A DNA stretch of 64,000 bases from Anaerosacchariphilus hominis (GTDB taxonomy: Bacteria > Bacillota > Clostridia > Lachnospirales > Lachnospiraceae): assembly GCF_014290175.1 (NCBI RefSeq), contig NZ_JACOOR010000005.1, positions 62,001-126,000 on the forward strand. The letters are read 5' to 3'. Positions 51,138 through 60,165 of the stretch are shown piece by piece (the first letter of the stretch is position 1; the number at the start of each line of letters is the position of its first letter). Under the pieces are notes generated by a model. It was not told the origin of the DNA, made no database searches, and worked only from the letters and a program-made list of their open reading frames with translations. A program made the position numbers and the translations under genes.

Positions 51138-52076
51138 TTACATTCCCATCTGCTTTGCAACCTCTGCTGCAAAGTCCTCATTCTTCTTCTCCATGCCTTC
51201 GCCGGTCTCGAAACGAACGAACTTCTTGATGGTGATGTTTGCGTTATTCTCTTTTGCTACCTGAGCTACATACTTGGCTACGGACTGCTTTCCATCCTCT
51301 GCCTTTACATATACCTGGTCAAGCAGGCAGATCTCTTTGAGCTCCTTGTTGATACGGCCCTGGATCATGCCCTGGATAACCTTCTCCGGCTTCTGGGACT
51401 CCTTCGGGTCGTTCTGAATCTGAGCCATCAGGATAGCCTTCTCTTTCTCGATGTACTCCGGCTCTACCTCAGCGTCGCTGGTGTACAGCGGCTTCAGAGC
51501 TGCAGCCTGCATAGCTACATTCTTAGCCATCTCACGGATAGCGTCGTTGATAACGTCTGTCTCAACGTCTACCAGAACGCCGATCTTTCCGCCTGCATGG
51601 ATATAGGAAGCAACGAAGCCGTTCTCCTCCTCTACCTGTGCGAAACGACGGATGTTCATATTCTCGCCGATAACAGCGATCTGGGAAGCAAGTGCCTCCT
51701 TTACAGTCAGAGTCGGGTCTTTCTCCCACTTCTCTGCCAGGAACTCGTCAATATCTTTTGCAGTAGTCTTAACAGCCTGAGCTGCTACATCTGCTACGTA
51801 GGACTGGAACTTCTCGTTCTTTGCAACGAAGTCAGTCTCAGCGTTTACCTCTACAACAACAGCCTTGTGGTCGTCGTTTACCAGGCAGGTATCTACGATA
51901 CCCTCAGCTGCGATACGGCCAGCCTTCTTCTGTGCGCTTGCAAGGCCTTTCTCTCTCAGCCAGTCAACAGCTGCGTCCATATTTCCCTCGGTAGCTGTCA
52001 GGGCCTTCTTGCAGTCCATCATACCAGCGCCGGTCATTTCTCTTAACTCTTTTACCATTCCTGCTGTGATTGCCAT
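51138..52076 (-). CDS. tsf: Elongation factor Ts
   Basis: EF-Ts reloads EF-Tu with GTP. The 312 residues begin MAITAGMVKELREMTGAGMMDCKKALTATEGNMDAAVDWLREKGL (UBA-like domain), with NAETDFVAKNEKF and IGVLVDVET downstream. The length is normal for clostridia. Follows rpsB, with a perfect 11-bp hairpin between them. Confidence 0.98.
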   Translation of the reverse strand: MAITAGMVKELREMTGAGMMDCKKALTATEGNMDAAVDWLREKGLASAQKKAGRIAAEGIVDTCLVNDDHKAVVVEVNAETDFVAKNEKFQSYVADVAAQAVKTTAKDIDEFLAEKWEKDPTLTVKEALASQIAVIGENMNIRRFAQVEEENGFVASYIHAGGKIGVLVDVETDVINDAIREMAKNVAMQAAALKPLYTSDAEVEPEYIEKEKAILMAQIQNDPKESQKPEKVIQGMIQGRINKELKEICLLDQVYVKAEDGKQSVAKYVAQVAKENNANITIKKFVRFETGEGMEKKNEDFAAEVAKQMGM

Positions 52077-52106
52077 TTTTCATCCCTCCAAATTCGTTTG
52101 TGTAAG

Positions 52107-52134
52107 CCGCGTGTGTCAAAACTGACACACGCGG
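52107..52134 (-). other. Intercistronic hairpin rpsB-tsf
   Basis: Perfect 11-bp stem CCGCGTGTGTC/GACACACGCGG with a 6-nt loop and no T-tract; probably an attenuating or stabilising mRNA structure. Confidence 0.6.
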
Positions 52135-52159
52135 ATAAAGCTCTTACTTTCAGACTAAC

Positions 52160-52894
52160 TTAAGCCTCTACGGTCTCCTCAGTCTCAGCTTCCTCTGCAA
52201 CTTCCTCAGCTGCTCCCTGGTTAGCCTCAACGACAGCGTCTGCCATCTTGGAAACGATCAGCTTTACGGCTCTGATAGCGTCATCATTGCCCGGGATTAC
52301 ATAGTCCAGCTCTTCCGGATCACAGTTGGTATCAGCGATTCCGATAAGCGGAATACCCAGTGTATGTGCTTCCTGTACGCAGATTCTCTCTTTCTTCGGA
52401 TCTACTACGAAGATCGCATCCGGGATTCTCTTCATATCCTTGATACCGCCAAGGTTCTTCTCAAGCTTCTCCCACTCTTTCTTCAGTGCGATAACTTCCT
52501 TCTTCGGCAGTACCTCAAAGGTTCCGTCCTCAGACATCTTCTCGATAGCCTTCAGACGAGCGATTCTGCTCTGGATGGTCTTGAAGTTGGTCAGCATACC
52601 GCCGAGCCAACGCTCATTTACATAGTACATACCGCAACGCTCTGCCTCAACCTTGATAGCGTCCTGAGCCTGCTTCTTGGTACCTACGAACAGGATGCTT
52701 CCGCCCTGTGCAGCGATATCAAATACTGCCTTGTAAGCCTCATCTACCTTTCCTACAGACTTCTGCAGGTCGATGATGTAGATGCCGTTACGCTCTGTGT
52801 AGATGTACGGAGCCATCTTGGGGTTCCAGCGTCTTGTCTGATGTCCGAAATGAACACCTGCTTCCAGTAACTGCTTCATTGAAATTACACTCAT
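52160..52894 (-). CDS. rpsB: 30S ribosomal protein S2
   Basis: The 244 residues begin [47 protein letters not shown], the S2 signature, with [12 protein letters not shown] and [29 protein letters not shown]; the C-terminus is Glu/Ala-rich. The ATG at 52894 has GGAGG. A leader of about 110 nt separates it from its promoter and may host autoregulation, but I see no defined motif. Confidence 0.98.
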   Translation of the reverse strand: MSVISMKQLLEAGVHFGHQTRRWNPKMAPYIYTERNGIYIIDLQKSVGKVDEAYKAVFDIAAQGGSILFVGTKKQAQDAIKVEAERCGMYYVNERWLGGMLTNFKTIQSRIARLKAIEKMSEDGTFEVLPKKEVIALKKEWEKLEKNLGGIKDMKRIPDAIFVVDPKKERICVQEAHTLGIPLIGIADTNCDPEELDYVIPGNDDAIRAVKLIVSKMADAVVEANQGAAEEVAEEAETEETVEA

Positions 52895-53011
52895 GTTTCT
52901 TTCCTCCATTTGGTTGTTCTTCCGCGAGTTTCTTCACCGTGAAATACCGGTTCACATGTGAGCCAGGCACCTTTCCCGGTTCCGCCCGCGTGTTTTTTCG
53001 CTAACTTTGAA

Positions 53012-53040
53012 AGTATAGCATAAGAAAAGGGCTTTGACAA
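53012..53040 (-). promoter_or_regulatory. Promoter of rpsB-tsf, embedded in the glgA terminator
   Basis: TTGTCA (53035-53040), 17-nt spacer, TATACT (53012-53017). The -35 lies in the loop and 5' edge of the upstream terminator hairpin. Confidence 0.85.
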
Positions 53041-53048
53041 GCCCTTTT
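53025..53048 (-). terminator. Terminator of glgA
   Basis: Perfect 10-bp stem AAAAGGGCTT/AAGCCCTTTT with a 4-nt loop, T-rich 3' arm, 68 nt after the glgA stop; overlaps the rpsB promoter. Confidence 0.7.
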
Positions 53049-53115
53049 CCCATTATTCATTCCTAAAAATTTGTAATTTTCTTACGGAGCCAGACATCCA
53101 GCCTACTCCGTTAAA

Positions 53116-54558
53116 TTACCCGGCCAGCCAGTTATACAGCTCCTCATAACGCTTTGCCGAGCTGTTCCAGGAAAAGTCCTTCGCCATGGCGCGGTCGATG
53201 ATCTTGTTCCACTCCCGCTTCTTATCATAGTAGATATGCTCTGCGTACCGGATGGTATGCAGCATCTCATGGGCGTTATAATTCGTGAAGCTGAATCCGG
53301 TACCCTTGCTCTCATATTCATTGTAAGGCTCCACCGTATCCTTCAGGCCTCCGGTCTCCCGCACAATGGGCACGGTTCCGTAACGGAGGCTCATGAGCTG
53401 GCTTAAGCCGCAGGGCTCAAACTGGGACGGCATCAGAAAAGCGTCGCAGGAAGCGTATACCTTATGGGACATGGCCTCGGAGTAGAAGATATTCGCCGAT
53501 ACCTTGCCCTGATACTTCCATGCAAAATGGCGGAACATGTTCTCATACCGCTCCTCGCCGGTACCCAGAGCCACGATCTGTACCTCGTCCTGGCACAGCT
53601 CGTCCATCACGTAGGCGATCAGGTCGAAGCCCTTCTGGTCTGTCAGGCGGGATACGATACCGATCATCATCTTCTTCGGATCCACATTCAGTCCCAACTC
53701 CTGCTGCAGTGCTGTCTTATTCTTAATCTTTTCTTTCCGGAAGTTGACTGCATTGTAATTCCGGACAATGTACTTGTCTGTCTCCGGATCATACTCCTTG
53801 TAGTCGATTCCGTTTACGATACCTCTGAGGGAATTGGCGCGCGCACGCATCAGTCCGTCCAGATGCTCTCCGTAGTAAGGCATCTTAATCTCTTCCGCAT
53901 AGGTATCACTTACGGTGGTCACCGCGTCCGCATATACGATGCCGCCCTTTAAGTAGTTGGCGTCTCCGTACGCCTCCAGCTTATCCGGTGTAAAGTAAGA
54001 CGCATCCAGTCCTGTAATATCTTTCACTGTCTTCATGTCCCAGATACCCTGGAACTTCAGGTTATGTATGGTCATAACCGTCTTGATTCCCTGGAAGAAC
54101 GGATTATTCTGGAAGGAATCCTTCAGAAATACCGGAACAAGTCCTGTCTGCCAGTCGTGACAGTGGATGATATCCGGCCGGAAATCCAGGGACGGCAAAG
54201 CCGAAATGGCTGCCTTTGAAAAGAATGCGAATTTTTCAATATCCTCGTAAATATTGCCATAGGGCTTGGGCCCTGCAAAATAGTATTCGTTGTCAATGAA
54301 GTAAAACTTCACGCCGTCGTATTCCAGCTCCAGGATCCCCACATACTGGCTACGCCATGCCAGATTCATATAGAAATGGGTCACATACTTCATTTGATCG
54401 CGCCATTCCTGCTTGATGCACAGATACTTGGGAACCATTACACGGATATCATATTCCTCTTTGTCAAAATACTTTGGCAGAGAACCTACTACGTCGGCCA
54501 GTCCTCCTGTCTTGATAAACGGGACTGCTTCCGAAGCAACAAACAAAATTTTCTTCAC
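53116..54558 (-). CDS. glgA: Glycogen synthase (ADP-glucose, GT5)
   Basis: GlgA extends alpha-1,4-glucan chains from ADP-glucose. The 480 residues show the KTGGLADVVGSLPK substrate loop near residue 17, a GT5 N-terminal domain (IIHCHDWQTGLVPVFLKD, MTIHNLKFQGI), VNGIDYKEYDPETD, GIVSRLTDQKGFDLI and the C-terminal PSQFEPCGLSQLMSLRYGTVPIVRETGGLKDTV. No glgB, C or P is adjacent; a lone gene between spo0A and rpsB with own promoter and terminator. Confidence 0.97.
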   Translation of the reverse strand: MKKILFVASEAVPFIKTGGLADVVGSLPKYFDKEEYDIRVMVPKYLCIKQEWRDQMKYVTHFYMNLAWRSQYVGILELEYDGVKFYFIDNEYYFAGPKPYGNIYEDIEKFAFFSKAAISALPSLDFRPDIIHCHDWQTGLVPVFLKDSFQNNPFFQGIKTVMTIHNLKFQGIWDMKTVKDITGLDASYFTPDKLEAYGDANYLKGGIVYADAVTTVSDTYAEEIKMPYYGEHLDGLMRARANSLRGIVNGIDYKEYDPETDKYIVRNYNAVNFRKEKIKNKTALQQELGLNVDPKKMMIGIVSRLTDQKGFDLIAYVMDELCQDEVQIVALGTGEERYENMFRHFAWKYQGKVSANIFYSEAMSHKVYASCDAFLMPSQFEPCGLSQLMSLRYGTVPIVRETGGLKDTVEPYNEYESKGTGFSFTNYNAHEMLHTIRYAEHIYYDKKREWNKIIDRAMAKDFSWNSSAKRYEELYNWLAG

Positions 54559-54598
54559 TGTATTTCCTCCCCGGTCTTCGTAATAATAATTTATATCT

Positions 54599-54627
54599 AT
54601 TATAGCGCATTTTCAGAGGATTTGAAA
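54599..54627 (-). promoter_or_regulatory. Promoter of glgA
   Basis: TTTCAA, 17-nt spacer, TATAAT on the minus strand, about 40 nt upstream of the start codon. Confidence 0.65.
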
Positions 54628-54681
54628 GCAAAATTTGTGCATTTTCTCCATTCCCTTACTTTTTCCAAAGAGACTTATGTT

Positions 54682-55488
54682 TCAGGACACTTTTGCCTTA
54701 TATTCCAGCCTGATCCGGTCCGCCACCAGGGCAATGAACTCGGAATTGGTGGGCTTTCCCTTTCCGTTGCTGACTGTGTAACCAAAAAGCGCGTCGATAG
54801 TATCCATCTTTCCGCGGCTCCATGCTACTTCGATGGCATGACGGATGGCACGCTCCACTCTGCTGGGTGTGGTCTCATGATGCTTGGCGATGGTCGGATA
54901 CAGGATTTTGGTGACGGAATTCAACATCTCCATATCCTTCACGGACATCATAATGGCATCCCGGAGATACTGATAGCCCTTGATGTGGGCCGGAACACCG
55001 ATTTCGTGAATCATATTAGTCACATCTGTTTCCAGGTCATGTTCCGCATAGGCAGGTTTCAGCTTTACCGTACCGCTGCTCCCTCTGCTTCCGTTACAGA
55101 CCTTTTCACCCCGATCCCGAATGCTCCTCAGTCTGCCCAGCAGCATCTCGTTATTAAAAGGCTTCATCATGTAATAATTGGCACCCAGGGCAAAGGCATC
55201 TTCGGTGACATTTTCCTGCCCGATGGCGGAAATCACGATAAAGACAGGCTTCTTTTCCAGGGCATTGTCCGCTTTCAGCTTCTCCATGACGCCCAACCCG
55301 TCCATTCCAGGCATAATCAGGTCCAGGAGAACTACATCCGGAGTGTTCTTTTCGATCAGTTTCACAGCCTCCTCCCCATTTCCGGCTGTTCCGACGATTT
55401 CCATCTCTTTTTCTCCCTGTATTAAAGTATTCAGAAGTTCTACCATTCGTTCATTATCGTCCGCAATAACCACGCTTAACTTTTCCAT
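54682..55488 (-). CDS. spo0A: Sporulation master regulator Spo0A
   Basis: Spo0A is the phosphorylated response regulator that commits cells to sporulation. The 268 residues have a receiver domain with the acidic pocket ([10 protein letters not shown]), phospho-acceptor Asp in [17 protein letters not shown], and a DNA-binding domain with [20 protein letters not shown] and [24 protein letters not shown]. The ATG at 55488 has AGGAGGG; a longer frame to 55545 starts inside the promoter. A strong sigma-A promoter and a 0A box precede it. Confidence 0.98.
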   Translation of the reverse strand: MEKLSVVIADDNERMVELLNTLIQGEKEMEIVGTAGNGEEAVKLIEKNTPDVVLLDLIMPGMDGLGVMEKLKADNALEKKPVFIVISAIGQENVTEDAFALGANYYMMKPFNNEMLLGRLRSIRDRGEKVCNGSRGSSGTVKLKPAYAEHDLETDVTNMIHEIGVPAHIKGYQYLRDAIMMSVKDMEMLNSVTKILYPTIAKHHETTPSRVERAIRHAIEVAWSRGKMDTIDALFGYTVSNGKGKPTNSEFIALVADRIRLEYKAKVS

Positions 55489-55533
55489 ATGCACCCTCCT
55501 GTCACTTTCCTGTCTGCCTTTTCTTTTGTACCA

Positions 55534-55562
55534 ATTATATTCCATTGTTTCCCATATCTCAA
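55534..55562 (-). promoter_or_regulatory. Promoter of spo0A
   Basis: TTGAGA, 17-nt spacer, TATAAT on the minus strand. Confidence 0.85.
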
Positions 55563-55601
55563 TTCTTTTTCTCTGTCATTTTTGTATATTATTGTGCATT
55601 T

Positions 55602-55608
55602 TTCGACA
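55602..55608 (-). promoter_or_regulatory. 0A box upstream of spo0A
   Basis: Exact TGTCGAA core on the minus strand, 40 nt upstream of the -35, just before the spoIVB stop region. Compatible with autoregulation. Confidence 0.6.
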
Positions 55609-55615
55609 TTTCCTT

Positions 55616-56839
55616 CTAACGTATCAACTGTTCCAACATATTTTCGATGAAAATGCCGAAGCCTTTTGCAGAATCCTGCACAAAAACATGGGTAACCGCG
55701 CCGATTATTTTGCCATTTTGTAGAATCGGGCTGCCGCTCATACCCTGGACGATGCCGCCTGCCGTCCTTAAAAGCTCCGGATCCGTCACCCGCAGCACCA
55801 TTCCCTTATTTACATCCCGCTCCTTCCGGTAGATTTCGATAATTTCTGCCCGGTAATCCCGGATTTCACCACTCATGCCGCTTCTTATCCAGGCCTCCCC
55901 CAATTCCACCTCCTGCCGGTACCCCACCTGCAGTGCTTCAGTCCCTGCCCTGTCCTTCAGCCGTTCCGTACAGGTACCGAAGATTCCCGCCACCGTATTT
56001 TTCTCCAGGTTTCCGCACAGAAGCTGCTTCCTGTAGCGGATGAGCCCGGTCAGCTGCCCCGGATCGCCGGTTCTGCCCCGCCGGATGCCCACAATCTCCG
56101 TATCATAGAGATTTCCCTCGGACATTTCAAGCAGGGTTCCCGTATCCGCGTCCGCAATGCCGTGGCCCAGGGCGCCAAAGCTTCCTTCCTTTGTCAGAAA
56201 GGTGAGGGTTCCGATGCCCTGGGTATTGTCCCGGACCCAGATCCCAAGCTTATAGGTACCGTCCGGGGCTTCCACCGCTTTCACCTGAACCTTCCGTTCT
56301 TCTCCTTCACGCTCCAGCCCCAGAAGAACCGGTTTTTCTCCTGTCTCCTGCACCCTTTGGATCAGATCCTCCTTTTCCGTTACTGTCTTTCCGTTCACAC
56401 TGCAGATATAATCGCCGCCCTCCACGATTCCCGTCGCCGGCTCATGGTTCAGGCCGTCCGCTCCTTCCACAGCTCCGGTTCCCACCGCCAGAACGCCCCG
56501 GGTCTCCATATAGATTCCCACCGGCATACCGCCTGGAATCAGCTCCATTGGATCCCGGACCGTCACCTGGACTTCCTTCAAGGGGATCACGCCCAGATAT
56601 CTGTATTGTATGCTATAGCTCCCCTCCTGTCCGCCTGACACAGAGACCTCTTCCACTGCCGGAGTACGGGTCTCCGTCACAAAAATGCTGCCGGTTCCGG
56701 GCCCCTTTTCTCCCCGGGTCTGCACATAGGCATCCGGGATCTGTTCTTTTGCTTCCCCATATCCCAGAGCCAAAAGCCCTGCCAGGCACAACGCCAGAAT
56801 CCCGGTGAGCACCAGCCGGTATTTTTTTCTTATCTCCAT
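55616..56839 (-). CDS. spoIVB: SpoIVB peptidase
   Basis: SpoIVB is a forespore-secreted serine peptidase that triggers sigma-K activation. The 407 residues have an N-terminal membrane anchor (about 7-26), a PDZ domain (about 105-190, DYICSVNGKTVTEKEDLIQRV), and an S55 peptidase domain with GALGHGIADADTG (catalytic His) and GIVQGMSGSPILQNGKIIGAVTHVF (catalytic Ser). The ATG at 56839 has AAGGA; an upstream extension reads into the dispersed element and is rejected. The order recN-spoIVB-spo0A is conserved in spore formers. Confidence 0.96.
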   Translation of the reverse strand: MEIRKKYRLVLTGILALCLAGLLALGYGEAKEQIPDAYVQTRGEKGPGTGSIFVTETRTPAVEEVSVSGGQEGSYSIQYRYLGVIPLKEVQVTVRDPMELIPGGMPVGIYMETRGVLAVGTGAVEGADGLNHEPATGIVEGGDYICSVNGKTVTEKEDLIQRVQETGEKPVLLGLEREGEERKVQVKAVEAPDGTYKLGIWVRDNTQGIGTLTFLTKEGSFGALGHGIADADTGTLLEMSEGNLYDTEIVGIRRGRTGDPGQLTGLIRYRKQLLCGNLEKNTVAGIFGTCTERLKDRAGTEALQVGYRQEVELGEAWIRSGMSGEIRDYRAEIIEIYRKERDVNKGMVLRVTDPELLRTAGGIVQGMSGSPILQNGKIIGAVTHVFVQDSAKGFGIFIENMLEQLIR

Positions 56840-56863
56840 GCTTTCACATCCTTCGCTGTCATG

Positions 56864-57010
56864 AAAAAGAATGTGCCAATGGCACATTCTCGCGCCGAGG
56901 CGCGGTTGCCTTAGCAACCATCTACCACTGCGCCGAGTGCGCATCTTTGCAAGCTCTGCTTGCTTTTATGGAATAAGGAATTCCATCGGAATTTCCTATT
57001 CCATGAAAAA
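56864..57010 (-). repeat. 147-bp dispersed multi-hairpin element, copy 2
   Basis: Same length as copy 1 at 23140 and in the same orientation. Of the five differences, two fall in the loop of GAATGTGCC/GGCACATTC (GTT versus AAT), one in the loop of GGTTGC/GCAACC, and two in the long outer stem, where one creates an A-C mismatch and one changes the apical loop. It begins at the T-tract of the recN terminator and ends 24 nt before the spoIVB start. Confidence 0.85.
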
Positions 57011-57037
57011 AGGATCCAGATTTTAAATCTGAATCCT
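57006..57037 (-). terminator. Terminator of recN
   Basis: AGGAT.CAGAT/ATCTG.ATCCT stem (one mismatch, 5-nt loop) followed by six T residues that lead into the dispersed element. Confidence 0.8.
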
Positions 57038-57095
57038 CTTCTTGTCTGTACACTTAGTATGTGAAATTTCTTTTGTATCAGTCTGCCAGTTTCTT

Positions 57096-58799
57096 CTACC
57101 CTTGTTTTCCTGTCTGTTCCTGGCTTTTGCAGTTCTCTGCCAGTTTTTTCATTTCTTCCGCATTTTTTACAACGGCGTCTGTAATCTCCGCACCGCCCAG
57201 AATCCGGGCCAGCTCCTGCACACTTTCCTCCCGGCTCAGACGCCGCACTGCCGTATGAGTTTCGCACTGTTCCACATGCTTTTCGATACGGTAATGGCTG
57301 TCTGCCATGGCCGCGATCTGGGCCAGATGGGTAATGCAGATCACCTGTCTGGTCTTTCCCATAAGCATCATCTTCTCCGACACCTTCTGGGCCGTTCGTC
57401 CACTGATTCCCACATCGATTTCGTCAAAAATCACCGTTTCGATCTCGTCCCGATCCGCCAGAACTGTCTTAATAGCCAACATAATTCTCGAAAGCTCTCC
57501 ACCGGATGCCACCTTCATCAGCGGCCGCAAAGGTTCTCCCGGATTCGTGGATATCCGGAACTCCACGTCATCCTTTCCCTGGGCCGTGTACTCAGAAAGC
57601 TCCTCGAAGTGCATCTCAAACTCCGCATTCAGAAAGTTCAGATCCACCAGATGGCTCCGGATTTTTCCGCAGAGATCTCCAGCCGCCTTTTTCCGGATCG
57701 TTGTAACGGTTCCGCATAACTTCGCAAGCTCCTTTTCTGTCTCCGTCAGACGTTTTTCCAGTCCCGCCACATATTCGTCATAGTTTTTCAAAAGCTCCAG
57801 GCGCTCCTGCTGCTTTTTCTCATAGGCCAGGACCTCGTCCAGAGTCTTTCCATACCGGGCCTTCAGATAGTTCAGCTGATTCAGGCGCTCTTCTGTCTCC
57901 GCGAACTCCGCCTCTTCAAACTCCAGCCCGGAACGGTACTCAGACAGATCCCGGTTAAAATCATTCAGAAGGCCGTCCAGCTCTGTGAGCTGCTCCACCA
58001 GAGCGCTCAACTCCCCATCACAGGAGGCTGCTCCCTGCAGCTCCCGGAGAGCTCTTCCCAGGCTGCTGCCGGCTCCTTCCGCCTCCTCATATCCGGTCAG
58101 AGCGTAGGCCGTTGCCACCGCCTCCGCGATTCTCCGGGCATTGATCATCTTCTGATACCGCTGCTCCAGACGCTCGTCCTCTCCCGGCTCCACTCCCGCC
58201 TTTTCGATCTCGTCAACCTCAAACTCCAGCAGGGAAATCTCCCGCAATCTGGCATCCTCGTCGGTACGGGCCTCCGAAAGCTCCTTCTTCAGATCTTTCC
58301 AACGCCTGTATGTCTCCCCGAGTTCCTTTTTCACGCTCTTCAGTTCTCCGGCTCCAAAGGCGTCCAGAATCTCCAGATGCTTCTTTTTCTGAAGCAGAGA
58401 CTGATGCTCATGCTGACCGTGTACGTCGATGAGCAGGGATGAGACCTCCTTCAGCCTGGCCAGGGTTACCGTCTCACCATTGATTTTATTTACACTTCTT
58501 CCGTCCATAAGCTTTCTGGAAATGATAACCTGTCCCTCCTCGGGAAACACATCCAACTGCTTCAGACGCTCTGCCAGTTTCTCTTCCTCTGCCGTAAACA
58601 CCAGCTCCGCCAGGGCGTAATCCGCCCCGGGGCGCAGCATTTCCCTTGAAAACTTTCCCCCAAGGGCCAGATTCACCGAACCAATCACCAGGGATTTTCC
58701 GGCTCCGGTCTCTCCAGTCAGAATATTTAATCCTTCTGTAAATTCAATTTCTGTCTCACGGATCAGCGCGAGATTTTTTACATGCAGATGTGTAAGCAT
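57096..58799 (-). CDS. recN: DNA repair protein RecN
   Basis: RecN is an SMC-like ATPase acting at double-strand breaks. The 567 residues start MLTHLHVKNLALIRETEIEFTEGLNILTGETGAGKS (Walker A), with a long coiled coil (about 150-360) around a central hinge region, and C-terminal GGELSRIMLAIKTVLAD (signature), VIFDEIDVGISGRTAQKVSEKM and VICITHLAQIAAMAD. The length is typical. It follows argR by 10 nt, the usual Firmicute order. Confidence 0.97.
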   Translation of the reverse strand: MLTHLHVKNLALIRETEIEFTEGLNILTGETGAGKSLVIGSVNLALGGKFSREMLRPGADYALAELVFTAEEEKLAERLKQLDVFPEEGQVIISRKLMDGRSVNKINGETVTLARLKEVSSLLIDVHGQHEHQSLLQKKKHLEILDAFGAGELKSVKKELGETYRRWKDLKKELSEARTDEDARLREISLLEFEVDEIEKAGVEPGEDERLEQRYQKMINARRIAEAVATAYALTGYEEAEGAGSSLGRALRELQGAASCDGELSALVEQLTELDGLLNDFNRDLSEYRSGLEFEEAEFAETEERLNQLNYLKARYGKTLDEVLAYEKKQQERLELLKNYDEYVAGLEKRLTETEKELAKLCGTVTTIRKKAAGDLCGKIRSHLVDLNFLNAEFEMHFEELSEYTAQGKDDVEFRISTNPGEPLRPLMKVASGGELSRIMLAIKTVLADRDEIETVIFDEIDVGISGRTAQKVSEKMMLMGKTRQVICITHLAQIAAMADSHYRIEKHVEQCETHTAVRRLSREESVQELARILGGAEITDAVVKNAEEMKKLAENCKSQEQTGKQG

Positions 58800-58809
58800 A
58801 GTTTTCCTT

Positions 58810-59259
58810 TCAACCGTTCAATGCCTTGCGAAGCTTCTCCATGACCAGCATGGTATCGTCCACAGAACGTACTGCACAGAAAATGGTATCGTCTCCTGCG
58901 ATACAGCCTACGATCTCCGTCCAGTGCAGGCCATCCAGGGCCGCCGCTGCCGCCATGGCCATACCGGCCACGGTCTTAATGACCAGGATATTCTGGGCCA
59001 TGTCCATGGAAACGAAACTTTCCCTGAGAATGCCGATATACTTTCCGCTCAGCTGACCGCCGGGCCCCGGCACCACCACGTAACGCTGTTTGCCCTCCAC
59101 AGTCATCTTCGTCAGTTTCAGCTCCCGGATATCCCTGGACACCGTAGCCTGGGTCACCCGGAATCCGGCCTCGTTCAACCGTCCTGCCAGCTCCTCCTGG
59201 GTCTCGATGGCATACTGATTTATCAATTCAATGATCTTTGCATGCCGTTCTATCTTCAT
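58810..59259 (-). CDS. argR: Arginine repressor ArgR
   Basis: The 149 residues contain the winged-helix DNA-binding domain (ETQEELAGRLNEAGFRVTQATVSRDIRELKLTKM, with the SR pair) and a C-terminal hexamerisation/arginine-binding domain (LVIKTVAGMAMAAAAALDGLHWTEIVGCIAGDDTIFCAVR). It represses arginine synthesis genes with arginine as corepressor. No arg operon lies in the window. Between nadK and recN, as usual. Confidence 0.97.
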   Translation of the reverse strand: MKIERHAKIIELINQYAIETQEELAGRLNEAGFRVTQATVSRDIRELKLTKMTVEGKQRYVVVPGPGGQLSGKYIGILRESFVSMDMAQNILVIKTVAGMAMAAAAALDGLHWTEIVGCIAGDDTIFCAVRSVDDTMLVMEKLRKALNG

Positions 59260-59274
59260 GTTCTGTCCTCCTGC

Positions 59275-60147
59275 CTAGTTGCCCCGCATTTTGTCACGCA
59301 GGACCTCCAGAAAACTGACCCTGCTGATTTTCAGAATATTCACCGTTTTTTCCGACTTCTGTATCTCCACGTAATCCCCTGTGGCCACCGGAACCTGCAC
59401 TTCTCCGTCAAAAGTGACAAAGGCTTCCTCCCGGTGATTTCTGCGCCCCGCTCCGGCCCGGATGGTCACCCGGTCGCCGCCGGACAGCACAATACTTCTG
59501 GCCGTCAGCGTATGGGGACAGATGGGCGTTACCACGATCATGGACGCCATGGGGGACACGATGGGACCGCCTGCCGACAGGCTGTAACCCGTGGAACCGG
59601 TGGGTGTGGAAACGATCATTCCGTCTGCCGAATATCGGTTCAGCTTTTCCCCGTTTACCTCCACCTCATAGTCGATGATACGCAGAGCTCCCGCCCGGTT
59701 TACTACGATATCATTCAGGGCCAGATTCCGTACCGGATCTCCGTCTGCCCGGTGTACGGTTCCCTCCAGAAGCATCCGGGGTTCTATGGTATAGTTGTCC
59801 AGAATCAGGCTATCCAAGGCCTCGGAGATGCCGGACTTCTCGATCTCTGCCAGGAAACCTAAGGTTCCCAGATTCACGCCCAGCAGGGGAATATTCCGGT
59901 TCACCGTGTCCCGTGCCGCCTGAATCAGGGTACCGTCTCCCCCCAGCACCAGAATACATTCTGTTCCCTCCGGAATCAGCTCCGCGTCTGTATACCGGTA
60001 GTTTCCCCTGCCCGGTACCTCGTCCTTCTTCTGATATTCCCGCACCGTACACTCGCAGCCCCGGGATTTCAGATACTGGTAAATCTGATCTGTGGTCTCC
60101 AGATTTTTATCTTTCTCGCTGTTGGTAATCACATAGAATCGATTCAT
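59275..60147 (-). CDS. nadK: NAD kinase
   Basis: NadK makes NADP from NAD. The 290 residues carry LVLGGDGTLIQAARD (the GGDG motif), GVNLGTLGFLAEI, ALNDIVVNRAGALRIIDYEVEVNGEKLNRYSADGMIVSTPTGSTGYSLSAGGPIV. Complete family motifs; 19 nt downstream of the tlyA-type gene. Confidence 0.97.
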   Translation of the reverse strand: MNRFYVITNSEKDKNLETTDQIYQYLKSRGCECTVREYQKKDEVPGRGNYRYTDAELIPEGTECILVLGGDGTLIQAARDTVNRNIPLLGVNLGTLGFLAEIEKSGISEALDSLILDNYTIEPRMLLEGTVHRADGDPVRNLALNDIVVNRAGALRIIDYEVEVNGEKLNRYSADGMIVSTPTGSTGYSLSAGGPIVSPMASMIVVTPICPHTLTARSIVLSGGDRVTIRAGAGRRNHREEAFVTFDGEVQVPVATGDYVEIQKSEKTVNILKISRVSFLEVLRDKMRGN

Positions 60148-60165
60148 CCCTCTTGTTCCGTCCCT

